Positions 55,101 to 61,212 of a stretch of 61,212 bases of DNA are shown here, in pieces. The notes under the pieces were generated by a model, which worked only from the letters and a program-made list of their open reading frames with translations, was not told the origin of the DNA and ran no database searches. A program made the position numbers and the translations under genes. The stretch comes from OFTM10 sp964196195 (GTDB lineage: Bacteria > Actinomycetota > Acidimicrobiia > Acidimicrobiales > Aldehydirespiratoraceae): positions 1 to 61,212 of the forward strand of contig CAXMSE010000028.1 in the NCBI GenBank assembly GCA_964196195.1, in the 5' to 3' direction. Numbering within the stretch: position 1 is the first letter of the stretch; every line of letters starts with the position of its first letter.

Positions 55101-55879
55101 CCCTGTTCGGTCTCGATCCGGATCGCCTCGGCCACCAGAGAACCCAACATCGGATCAATCGCCCCCAGCTGCTCGACCCCCTCGTCTCGCAGCACGACGT
55201 AGGCTTCTGGAGTTGCTTCACCTGATACGAGCGACTCGGCGAGGCCCTCCACAACCTCGAGCCGGAGGTGGCCGGGAGCACCGCCCGGGTCGGTGGTGAA
55301 GATCACGCCGGCATGGCTGGGATCGAGCATCGACATCAGGACTGTGGCCATCGCCAGATCGTCTTCGGTGACACTGCGGAAACGGCGGTAGCTGCGAGGA
55401 GCGGGGTGCCATAACGATGACCAAACCAGGCGAACGGCCCGGCTCACACCGTCCCGGTCGACGTTGAGATACGAGCTGTACTGCCCCGCGAATGATGCCG
55501 ACGCCGTGTCTTCTGCGGTAGCTGACGACCGGACGGCGATCAGATCTCCTCCGCCCACACTCGGGCCGAATTCATCTATCGCGGCGGCAAGTCGAGGCGG
55601 CAGGGGGATCTGGAGAAAGGCCTCATCGACCCTCCTCAACTCGTGCTCGTGTTCCTCCGGAGAGGGCAGCTCAGCTGTGCGTAATTCCTCGAGCAGGATC
55701 GACAGACCCGGGTCGGTGACAAACTCTCGGTAGGCCGCGGTGGTTATGACACTGGTGGCCGGCACTCGAGCACCGAGCGCGATCAGCCGATCGAGGGCGG
55801 ACCCCTTCCCGCCAGCCGCAGCGTTGGCGATGCCGCTGCCGTCGAGGCGGACGACCAGGTCGCTGAGCTCAACCGCCAT
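52121..55879 (-). CDS. PEP-synthase/rifampin-phosphotransferase-like protein fused to a PAP2 membrane phosphatase
   Basis: A 1252-residue fusion. Residues 1-300 are a PPDK/PEPS-type ATP-grasp domain (NAAAGGKGSALDRLIALGA, AVRSSATAEDTASASFAGQY). Residues 300-770 form a helical middle domain like that between ATP-grasp and swivel domains of rifampin phosphotransferases. The swivel domain has GGPLSHAAIVARELGMPAVV with phosphohistidine H811; no PEP-binding barrel follows. From about 905 there are several membrane helices, then PAP2 phosphatase motifs near RRERPPL (about 1141), TSFPGGHF (about 1158) and RTGGHWPSDQLAG (about 1209). An enzyme that phosphorylates and dephosphorylates a lipid or small molecule at the membrane is suggested. 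The start overlaps the upstream gene by 11 bp. Confidence 0.85.
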   Translation of the reverse strand: MAVELSDLVVRLDGSGIANAAAGGKGSALDRLIALGARVPATSVITTAAYREFVTDPGLSILLEELRTAELPSPEEHEHELRRVDEAFLQIPLPPRLAAAIDEFGPSVGGGDLIAVRSSATAEDTASASFAGQYSSYLNVDRDGVSRAVRLVWSSLWHPAPRSYRRFRSVTEDDLAMATVLMSMLDPSHAGVIFTTDPGGAPGHLRLEVVEGLAESLVSGEATPEAYVVLRDEGVEQLGAIDPMLGSLVAEAIRIETEQGAPQDIEWAVENNVLYLVQARPITTDAAELGTDDGFDVNGGLVATYTTAGIGETLPGVVPPLDWDLNSWALENGFRRLFNRLGGCPDGLAEPHALIGRFRGRAALNLDAMMVAAGSIPGASPEELQQQYFGEAVRTDDDRPAPTSSKAGAMQGVRTLRARLAAAQESELVVCSVSKFLDDEPELTSWSDEALLEYRGRLLHLASLAVTAEVSVAAMATASYRSIEVFLTKYLGQGEASRGAQLMTAGSGGSRRATIALAMGRLADLVNADPELRANTDFDTWPEAEAHLGTSVVGREFLDSYHRALERAGSTSYFGGPTWAEVPELAWLTLRQATTSDEKKDDDSARQAARDEIEARLVSDRHWTYRRWATGQIFDIRRRFFRREAADAAEFLDRREHTKAAMLMLGGAVRRLNLELGRRLVEAGRLEEVGDVTLVGNAELSEMIRGSGPTMDAVASRRRRLGEATLDGPLPRIFEGQPDMMQKPELVGEHLEGWGASPGRYEGPVRVVHSVTESQLVRGDVLVAYATDASWAPLFLLAGAIVVEEGGPLSHAAIVARELGMPAVVNVPGIVNHLDSQSGSVMLAVDGTTGKIVVSTDDSSREVSLGAGVAPLREPVEPEDQIGRLNVFVTGLIGAGALFSTLMALTESMSSRRGRTRLYRKAYPIAETMSEATRSGYPETRARHTGVRPRSHYLLMTIALASLALVLGGFATRAYIAEDTGTSSNVVFWALNMSGAATLGMLAVYFGNAVSEWPDVLPTVRRLAPSRPVRDRVWLEAIGRQKLTVITVLMGIVGVLGVLAAFADSLLLEIDERIYEGIDAGKDIDRYGPAILNWLGRPIVIVPLAVAIGLATIRCRVIALAFPVAVMTAGVSNVLLGYLVRRERPPLSEHFGEVTSFPGGHFMQMTLLFGVLPTAAYIVSGGRAFVRNVTAAGSLALVALILTDTFRTGGHWPSDQLAGFLIGTSLVIAIWGLRSPGEHHDSCSNCPSKVGR

Positions 55880-56168
55880 GATGGCTTCCCAAGCCTGCCC
55901 TGTAGCTACTCAGGGCGGCATTGCTGACCTCCTCGATGCTTTCGCCAGTCAATGCGGCGGTGTCGTCGAGCCACTCGCGTAGATCCGGCCTCACATGAAC
56001 CGGTCGACTCGCCGCTCGTTGCCTCGATATGGCTGCGCCGACCACAAAGACCAGGCCGAACAGGATGGCCGTACTCGGTGAGTCCACCCGAATCCCGTCG
56101 ATGATTCCCGCCAGGCACAAAACGGCGCCCGTGAGCACCATTGTTCGTTGAGTCAGTCGTTCGATCAT
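55869..56168 (-). CDS. Small membrane protein with C-terminal helix-rich tail
   Basis: A 99-residue protein. Two hydrophobic segments (TMVLTGAVLCLAGIIDGI and ILFGLVFVVGAAI) are followed by a soluble tail, VRPDLREWLDDTAALTGESI then EEVSNAALSSYRAGLG, whose last part resembles a ribbon-helix-helix or short toxin-antitoxin-like helix pair, but I cannot place it in a family. The 3' end overlaps the fusion gene start by 11 bp, so they are cotranscribed. The ATG at 56168 has AGGGGA about 6 nt upstream. Confidence 0.65.
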   Translation of the reverse strand: MIERLTQRTMVLTGAVLCLAGIIDGIRVDSPSTAILFGLVFVVGAAISRQRAASRPVHVRPDLREWLDDTAALTGESIEEVSNAALSSYRAGLGSHHGG

Positions 56169-56251
56169 GCAACTCCCCTTTGATCCTCACTCGAGCACCT
56201 GCTCGGGCGCGGGTCCAATCACACGACCTCAGCCCCGAACCGACCTGATGA

Positions 56252-56977
56252 TTACCACACGTGAGCCGGTTCGCCGACGCCTCGTGTAGCCGTGTCGGGC
56301 TCCTCCAACTTGTCTGCGCCATTTGTGTCGGAAAGGCGATGGTGGTGTTGCTCGGTACCAAGCGAGTGCCGTGTCCACTCACCACAGGTGGCCGCAACGG
56401 CGTTCATCAGGTGAAGCGCCAGAAACACGAAGACCACGCCGAGCGGCACCAGCGCGAAAGACCAGGGGAACGGATCGAAGGTCCGGCTGCCCCAGTTCAG
56501 TTCATCACTGGTCCACATATAGGCCGGGGCCAGCGCCATCCCGAGCGAGACCGCGATGGCGGTGACCGCCAGCACAAATGTGGCGATTCCGGCTGGGAAC
56601 CTCAAGAGGAGATAGTAGATCGCACGTCGGGTGGGCTGGTGACCCACGAGATTCTTGAGGTGGTCCCAGAGCCCGGCGCTACGTTCGGGCAAGGGGCCGA
56701 TCGGTGCGACCTCCACTTCCAAAAGGCCCATCGTCAATGCTCGCTCGAACTTCGCGAAGCCGTGGACCACATGCCATAGGCCGATGAGGATCGGAATCCC
56801 CAACAGGGCGAGCAACAAAAGGCTCACCCCGAGCGACAATCCAGTGACCAAGACCGTGAAATAGACGGTGCCCAGCGGCAAGCCGAACAGGAGGTAGAGG
56901 ATGCTGCGATAGCTCTGTGCCTGTGTGACCACGCCGAAGAATCCAACCTGCGAGCGATTGTCTGAGTGGACCGGCAT
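56252..56977 (-). CDS. Sensor-domain membrane protein (putative sensor family)
   Basis: A 241-residue membrane protein with four hydrophobic segments in two pairs. It resembles the putative sensor domain found at the N terminus of actinobacterial histidine kinases: SYRSILYLLFGLPLGTVYF, VLVTGLSLGVSLLLLALLGI, then TRRAIYYLLLRFPAGIATF and FALVPLGVVFVFLALHLMNA. No kinase domain follows. It is the first gene of the minus-strand envelope operon; the ATG at 56977 has GGAGG 6 nt upstream, and an ATG four codons earlier is less well placed. The C-terminal 45 residues are hydrophilic and His-rich (GTEQHHHRLSD). Confidence 0.78.
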   Translation of the reverse strand: MPVHSDNRSQVGFFGVVTQAQSYRSILYLLFGLPLGTVYFTVLVTGLSLGVSLLLLALLGIPILIGLWHVVHGFAKFERALTMGLLEVEVAPIGPLPERSAGLWDHLKNLVGHQPTRRAIYYLLLRFPAGIATFVLAVTAIAVSLGMALAPAYMWTSDELNWGSRTFDPFPWSFALVPLGVVFVFLALHLMNAVAATCGEWTRHSLGTEQHHHRLSDTNGADKLEEPDTATRGVGEPAHVW

Positions 56978-57053
56978 GACTTCCTCCAATTACCGCTTCT
57001 AGTCGGATCGTCGAACGCGACCGATCCACCGTCTAGAGGAGAACGTCACTAGC

Positions 57054-57082
57054 TTGCGTTGGCGCGACATTTCCCCATAAAT
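57054..57082 (+). promoter_or_regulatory. Possible promoter of the dinB-mttB operon
   Basis: TTGCGT (57054-57059) and ATAAAT (57077-57082), or CATAAA one base earlier, are 16-17 bp apart, upstream of AGGGAG and the ATG at 57131. The divergent sensor-protein gene starts at 56977. Confidence 0.35.
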
Positions 57083-57130
57083 CGACGGCCTGCTAGCAAC
57101 GGAGGCCGGCATCAAGGGAGACTGACTCCC

Positions 57131-57652
57131 ATGCACAGCGAGAAGCAGCGTTTCCTGATCCTCTATGACCGCCTCGTCACCTTTACCCACAGCTGCGTGG
57201 CCCGACTGCCCCCGGAAATGCTGAACTGGCAGCCACCAGCGGGGGCCGACGTCAGCTTCGGTGAGCGAGTCGAGGAGGTCACAATCGAGAATCTCTACCT
57301 ACACCTGGTGGTCGGAGAACACCTGTGGCTCAGGAATCTCGCCACCTGTGCAGAGGGCGACACCATCGCCCTCCCACTCGACAAGGACATGACCAGGCGT
57401 CTGGCCGAAGGCAACTATCTGAGCACCTCGCTCACCATGCACGACGACAACCTGTCGCTCATTGGAGAGTTCGACGACGAACACATGGCCAAGACCGTTC
57501 TCTTCAGTGGCCGCACCTGGTCTGTGCAGGGATTCCTCTGGGCGCTCTACGGCCACCGCAACTACCACATCGGCAACATCGACACCTACTGCCGCCTGGC
57601 AGGCGCGCCCGCTCCCGACTACTTCCAGTTCAACCCGGTCGAGATGGCGTGA
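57131..57652 (+). CDS. DinB-family protein
   Basis: A 173-residue four-helix-bundle protein of the DinB/YfiT type. The metal-binding histidines are in NLYLHLVVGEHLWLRNL and ALYGHRNYHIGNIDTYCRLA, the usual arrangement of three His. DinB proteins include bacillithiol- or mycothiol-dependent transferases and proteins of unknown role. The ATG at 57131 has AGGGAG upstream; an ATG at 57059 would start in the promoter. The gene is followed 25 bp later by the mttB-like gene, so it may be an accessory protein for methylated-amine catabolism. Confidence 0.85.
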   Translation: MHSEKQRFLILYDRLVTFTHSCVARLPPEMLNWQPPAGADVSFGERVEEVTIENLYLHLVVGEHLWLRNLATCAEGDTIALPLDKDMTRRLAEGNYLSTSLTMHDDNLSLIGEFDDEHMAKTVLFSGRTWSVQGFLWALYGHRNYHIGNIDTYCRLAGAPAPDYFQFNPVEMA

Positions 57653-57677
57653 TCCCCGCGGCAGTCATCTCCATGAC

Positions 57678-59213
57678 ATGGCAGAACGCCCCCGCGTGAC
57701 ACCTAGACGGGGTCGGAGTGCTCGCATCAGCGAGCGAACCTCGTTCACCGAGCGCTTTCTTCCCGAGCTCGATCGCGGCATCCCCTACACCGACCTCCTG
57801 TTGCCCGAGCAGGTGGAGATCGTCCACGGTCACACCACGGACCTGCTCGAGAACCATGGCATCGACTTCCGCGACGATGAGGCCGTCTCGATGTGGCTTC
57901 AAGCGGGAGCGGAGGTCGACGGCTATCGAGTACGGATCGACCGAAACCTGCTGATGGAGCTGATTTCCGCGGCTCCAGCCGAGTACACGATGCTCGCGCG
58001 CGACCCTGATCGCACCGTCACCCTCGGCGGCCGAAAGAGCATCTTCACCCCGGCCTACGGTGCGCCATTCGTCCACGACCTCGATGGCAAGCGCCGCAGC
58101 GCGACGATGGCCGACTTCGACAACTTCGCCAAGCTCGCCCACATGCAGCCCGCCATGCAGATGAGCGGTGGGGTGCTCTGTGAGCCCATGGACGTCGCCG
58201 TCCCGTGCCGCCATCTCCACATGGTTTCGAGCCTTCTGCGCCACTCCACCAAGCCGTTCATGGGAGCGGTGACCACCCGGGAGCGAGCCGAAGACAGCCT
58301 CGAAATGGCGAGGATCGTGTTCGGGTCCGACGTCGTTGCCGACACCACCGTCATGACCAGTCTCGCCAACGGCAACTCGCCCCTGGTCTGGGACTCGAGC
58401 ATGCTCGATGCCGTCAAGGTCTACGCGGCCAGCAACCAGGCCATGCTGCTGACACCGTTCGTGCTCGGTGGCGCGAGCACCCCGGCGTCGCGGATCGGCT
58501 CGATAGTGCAGATCAACGCAGAAGCCCTGGCCGGGGTGGCCTTCAGCCAACTGGTCCGCCCCGGCGCTCCGGCGGTGTACGGACAGTGGATCGCCACGGT
58601 CGACATGAAGAGCGGCGCACCAATGGCTGGCACTGCCGACATCGACCACATGAACCTTCTTCACGGCCAGATGGCGCGCCACTACAAGCTGCCGTCGAGG
58701 TGTTCGGGAATGTGCTCTGCCTCCAAGGTATTCGATGCCCAGGCCGGATATGAGGCCGCTCGCAACATGTTCGGGGCGGTCTTGGCGGGTGCCAACTTCA
58801 TCCTCTCCACCACCGGTTATCTCGAATCAGCCCTGGCCCAGAGCTATGCCAAGACCGTCATCGACGGCGAGCAAGCCGAGATGTTTCGACGTTTCGCGGA
58901 GGGTGTCGATTTCGATGAGATCGACACCGCCGTCGCGGCGATCCGCGAGATCGAGCCCGGGTCGCACTACCTGGGCACCGCGCACACACTCGAACATTTC
59001 CAGTCGGCCTTCATGGTTGCCGACCTCTTCGACTCCGATGGCCACGACCAATGGCGGGCCGGCGGAGGACTCGACGCCAACGCCCGGGGTCTGACCAAGG
59101 CCCGCGAGATGTTGGACCGATACCAGCAGCCACCGCTGCCCGACGACACCGAAGCGGCGCTGCTGGATTTCGTCGACCGTCGTAGCGCCGAGATCGTCGG
59201 GGCCGGCACATGA
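57678..59213 (+). CDS. MttB-family (non-pyrrolysine) trimethylamine/betaine methyltransferase
   Basis: A 511-residue corrinoid-dependent methyltransferase family protein. It has SFTERFLPELDRGIPYTDLL at the N terminus, then VLCEPMDVAVPCRHLHMVSS, LTPFVLGGASTPASRIGSIV, APAVYGQWIATVDMKSGAPM and MFGAVLAGANFILSTTGYLE. There is no in-frame TAG in the region where true trimethylamine methyltransferase reads pyrrolysine, so it belongs with MtgB/MtpB-type enzymes for quaternary amines (glycine betaine, proline betaine). No corrinoid protein is in the window. The ATG at 57678 follows the dinB stop by 25 bp, and its TGA overlaps the next ATG. Confidence 0.9.
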   Translation: MAERPRVTPRRGRSARISERTSFTERFLPELDRGIPYTDLLLPEQVEIVHGHTTDLLENHGIDFRDDEAVSMWLQAGAEVDGYRVRIDRNLLMELISAAPAEYTMLARDPDRTVTLGGRKSIFTPAYGAPFVHDLDGKRRSATMADFDNFAKLAHMQPAMQMSGGVLCEPMDVAVPCRHLHMVSSLLRHSTKPFMGAVTTRERAEDSLEMARIVFGSDVVADTTVMTSLANGNSPLVWDSSMLDAVKVYAASNQAMLLTPFVLGGASTPASRIGSIVQINAEALAGVAFSQLVRPGAPAVYGQWIATVDMKSGAPMAGTADIDHMNLLHGQMARHYKLPSRCSGMCSASKVFDAQAGYEAARNMFGAVLAGANFILSTTGYLESALAQSYAKTVIDGEQAEMFRRFAEGVDFDEIDTAVAAIREIEPGSHYLGTAHTLEHFQSAFMVADLFDSDGHDQWRAGGGLDANARGLTKAREMLDRYQQPPLPDDTEAALLDFVDRRSAEIVGAGT

Positions 59214-60526
59214 CCAGCATCAACCTTCTCCCCCACCACGACCACACCAACGGCTGGCTGAGGATCCTTCCACCGCTTCCCGAGGCCAGGGTTCTCGACC
59301 ACGAGATCGATGCAGACCACGTTGTCGTGGGTGCTGGATTCGGAGGACTCGCCGCGGCTCGCCGTCTCGCCGAACTTCAGCCCGATGCATCCGTCGCTCT
59401 GATCGAAGCTGGGCGAGTCGGTAACAACGCCGCCGGCCGCTGTAGCGGCTTCATCATCGACCATGCCCACAACATTCGCGCCAAGGGATTCGCCGACGAT
59501 ACCGACAATGCCCGCAGGGGTATTGAGTTGAACCGGGCCGGGCTCAACTGGTTGTCGGAGATCGTCCGCCGAGAGGCGATCGAGTGCGATTGGGAACCGA
59601 TCGGGAAGGTCCACGCCGCGGCGTCCGGCAGCGGTGAGGCCAAGCTGAACTCATTCGCCAGGTCTCTCGATGCCATCGACGAAGAGTATTCCCTCCTCGA
59701 CGAGGCCGGAATGGCGGCCCTTTTTGGCACCGGCTTCTACCGCTCAGGGCTCCTCGCTCCCCACACCGTGCTGGTCCAACCCGCAGCGCTCGTGATCGGA
59801 CTTGGCGCCACCATGCCGCCCAATGTCGCCGTCTACGAAGACTCGCCCGTGATCGGATTCGACCAAGGGCCACCTCACCGGCTCACCACCGAGCGCGGCG
59901 CGGCCCGAACTCCTTCCCTGGTTCTCGCCGCCAACGGCTTTGGGGAGGGCTTCGGGTTCTTCAAGAATCGACTGCTGCCCCTGATCACCTGGGGCTCGAT
60001 GACGCGAGAACTCACCGATGCCGAACTCGCCCGCATCGGTGGAGCCGAGAGCTACGGCATCATTCCCGCCCATCCGGCGGGCACCACCGTGCGCCGCACA
60101 CGGGGTCGACGCATCCTCATCCGCAACCAGTACACATTCAGCCGCCGCTCAGACATCACCAAGGGCAAGGAGCGGGTGCGACGGGTGCACCGCTCTTCGT
60201 TCGAGGCCAGGTTCCCAATGCTCACCGACGTGGAGTTCGAATACACATGGGGTGGAGCGCTCAGCCTCTCTCGCAACGGTTCAGGGGTGTGCGGTGAGGT
60301 CGCCCCCGGTGTCCATGCCACGATGACCTATCAAGGCACCGGAATGGCCAAGGGCACGATTTCGGGCAAATACCTGGCCGAATCGATCGCCGGTGAGCCG
60401 CCAGCGCTGCTGGCGACGCTCACTCAGAACAAGTCCCCGAGTCGCAACTTCCCTGAGCCCTTCAACGGGTGGGGAGTTCGCCTCAATTCGAGATGGCGCC
60501 GGTGGCAGGCCGGATCCGAGGAGTAA
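59210..60526 (+). CDS. FAD-dependent oxidoreductase (DAO family)
   Basis: A 438-residue flavoprotein of the glycine/D-amino-acid oxidase family, with DHVVVGAGFGGLAAARRLAE, GRCSGFIIDHAHN and, near the C terminus, MTYQGTGMAKGTISGKYLAE, where the FAD isoalloxazine contacts lie. The N terminus (WLRILPPLPEARVLDHEIDAD) is like that of gamma-glutamylputrescine-oxidase-type proteins. It overlaps mttB by ATGA. In context it could oxidise a demethylated amine or imino acid released by the MttB-type enzyme. Confidence 0.86.
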   Translation: MTSINLLPHHDHTNGWLRILPPLPEARVLDHEIDADHVVVGAGFGGLAAARRLAELQPDASVALIEAGRVGNNAAGRCSGFIIDHAHNIRAKGFADDTDNARRGIELNRAGLNWLSEIVRREAIECDWEPIGKVHAAASGSGEAKLNSFARSLDAIDEEYSLLDEAGMAALFGTGFYRSGLLAPHTVLVQPAALVIGLGATMPPNVAVYEDSPVIGFDQGPPHRLTTERGAARTPSLVLAANGFGEGFGFFKNRLLPLITWGSMTRELTDAELARIGGAESYGIIPAHPAGTTVRRTRGRRILIRNQYTFSRRSDITKGKERVRRVHRSSFEARFPMLTDVEFEYTWGGALSLSRNGSGVCGEVAPGVHATMTYQGTGMAKGTISGKYLAESIAGEPPALLATLTQNKSPSRNFPEPFNGWGVRLNSRWRRWQAGSEE

Positions 60527-60535
60527 GGAGAACTC

Positions 60536-61212
60536 ATGGTGAGACTTCAGGGCGTCCACGTCGCGATGTGCACGCCGTTCAAAAGCGACGAGACATTCGA
60601 CGAAGGTCGTTTCAAAGACCACATCGACTTCCTCATCGACGCCGGCGTGCACGGCATCGTTTTGAACTCGGGCACCGGCGAATTCGCCTATCTGAGCGAT
60701 GCCGAAGCCATGCACATCACCGACGTCGGGGTGAGGCACATAGACGGCCGGGTCACCGTCACCACCCAGACATCTACTGTGAGCCTGAAGCTCTGCATCG
60801 AGAAATCTAAGGCTGCGGCCGACATGGGAGCCGATGCCCTGATGGTGCTCCCGCCCTGGCTCGACGCCCCGTTCGAAGCCGGGGTGCTGCACCACTACCT
60901 CCAGCTGGCAGATTCAGTCGACACCAGCCTCGTCGTCTACAACATCCCGGCGGTGTCCGGCGTGGAGATCACTCCGAGCATGTGGGCGCGCCTGTCGGCC
61001 CACCCGAATATCGCCCATATCAAGGATTCCACCGGCGACCTGTCGAAGATGCAGATGCTCATCGACGTCGACGATGGAGTGCTCGGTGGCGCCGACCCCG
61101 TCGCCCCTTTCGCCGCCATGGCAGGGGCATCGGGCTGGATCTGGGGCTCGGCCAACGTGATGCCCCACGAATGCGTCGCCCTCTGGGACCTGCTCGCGCG
61201 GCAACGCCACCA
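60536..61212 (+). CDS. DapA-family (dihydrodipicolinate synthase-like) lyase, 3' end outside window
   Basis: The first 225 residues of a class I aldolase-type TIM barrel. It has VHVAMCTPFKSDETFDEGRF, NSGTGEFAYLSDAEA (the GTTGE-like loop), YNIPAVSGVEITPS with the Tyr proton relay, and the Schiff-base Lys in AHIKDSTGDLSKMQM. The substrate could be a 2-keto acid; relatives act in lysine, sialic-acid or hydroxyproline pathways (for example 1-pyrroline-4-hydroxy-2-carboxylate deaminase). Its start is 9 bp after the oxidase stop with AAGGAG upstream. The operon with an MttB-like enzyme and a DAO-type oxidase points to degradation of a methylated cyclic amino acid. Confidence 0.92.
   Translation, partial: MVRLQGVHVAMCTPFKSDETFDEGRFKDHIDFLIDAGVHGIVLNSGTGEFAYLSDAEAMHITDVGVRHIDGRVTVTTQTSTVSLKLCIEKSKAAADMGADALMVLPPWLDAPFEAGVLHHYLQLADSVDTSLVVYNIPAVSGVEITPSMWARLSAHPNIAHIKDSTGDLSKMQMLIDVDDGVLGGADPVAPFAAMAGASGWIWGSANVMPHECVALWDLLARQRH

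Noticed and set aside
55869..56168. Toxin-antitoxin or RHH transcription factor
   Set aside because: The tail is vaguely RHH-like, but two membrane helices precede it and no partner toxin gene is adjacent.
57462..57677. N-terminal extension of the MttB-like gene through dinB
   Set aside because: The added residues are low-complexity and overlap a good DinB frame; ATG 57678 starts at the family N terminus.
57678..59213. Pyrrolysine-containing trimethylamine methyltransferase
   Set aside because: No in-frame TAG is present; the frame is open throughout, so it is a non-Pyl MttB homologue.

Overview
The window is high-GC, gene-dense bacterial DNA. It carries an F420-type luciferase-like oxidoreductase, an EthA-like Baeyer-Villiger monooxygenase, many CoA-ligase, CoA-transferase and thioesterase genes, frequent GTG and TTG starts, and two promoters that appear to give leaderless mRNAs. 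This suggests an aerobic actinobacterium, perhaps of the Acidimicrobiia; that placement is an inference from gene content, as no rRNA or other marker gene is present. I see no tRNA, rRNA, CRISPR array, insertion sequence or replication origin.

Layout. 1-1908: sulfate adenylyltransferase cysD-cysN (cysN cut by the window edge). 2-9 kb: YwiC-like membrane protein, a CaiB-type CoA transferase with a mesaconyl-C4-CoA hydratase-like protein, an MFS exporter, an orphan CoxL-like molybdenum hydroxylase and a shortened MerR regulator. 9-14 kb: an old-yellow-enzyme/FadH-type oxidoreductase, a GrdB-like candidate selenoprotein, a Baeyer-Villiger monooxygenase and a CBS protein. 14.3-21.8 kb: a tryptophan/kynurenine module. 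MarR regulator, kynureninase, kynurenine monooxygenase and tryptophan dioxygenase lie on the plus strand; ACMS decarboxylase, 2-aminomuconate deaminase, an FAD oxidase and nadC lie on the minus strand. 23.3-29.5 kb: a PocR-type regulator followed by a sulfur-relay operon (SQR-like flavoprotein, DUF1641, TusE/DsrC, DsrE2) and pyruvate phosphate dikinase. 29.5-41.3 kb: several SAM methyltransferases (one broken, one a candidate selenoprotein), a CopG/DUF411-type lipoprotein that is a third candidate selenoprotein, a duplicated calcium-loop protein, a nitrilase, CoA ligase and thioesterase, and a TetR regulator. 41.3-48.3 kb: feruloyl-CoA-synthase-like ligase, quinone oxidoreductase, MBL-fold protein and a giant LuxR regulator. 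48.7-57 kb: a minus-strand membrane/envelope gene set with a large protein fusing a PEP-synthase-like phosphotransferase to a PAP2 phosphatase, plus a solute-binding lipoprotein translationally coupled to an MscS channel. 57.1-61.2 kb: DinB protein, MttB-family methyltransferase, FAD oxidase and a DapA-family lyase (cut by the right edge), probably for catabolism of a methylated amine.

The most notable result is three genes that are each interrupted by an in-frame TGA exactly where the family carries a redox cysteine: UPVC in a GrdB-like protein (TGA at 11755), CU in a methyltransferase (TGA at 32729-32727, minus strand) and UGCC in a DUF411/CopG-like lipoprotein (TGA at 34268). In two of them a hairpin follows, with its loop starting at nucleotide 18 after the UGA and reading N-G-U. 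TGA is an ordinary stop for many neighbours, often inside ATGA overlaps, so this looks like site-specific selenocysteine insertion, not a changed code. No selA, selB, selC or selD is in the window to prove it.

Family assignments rest on reading translated sequence and remembered family motifs; no database search was run.
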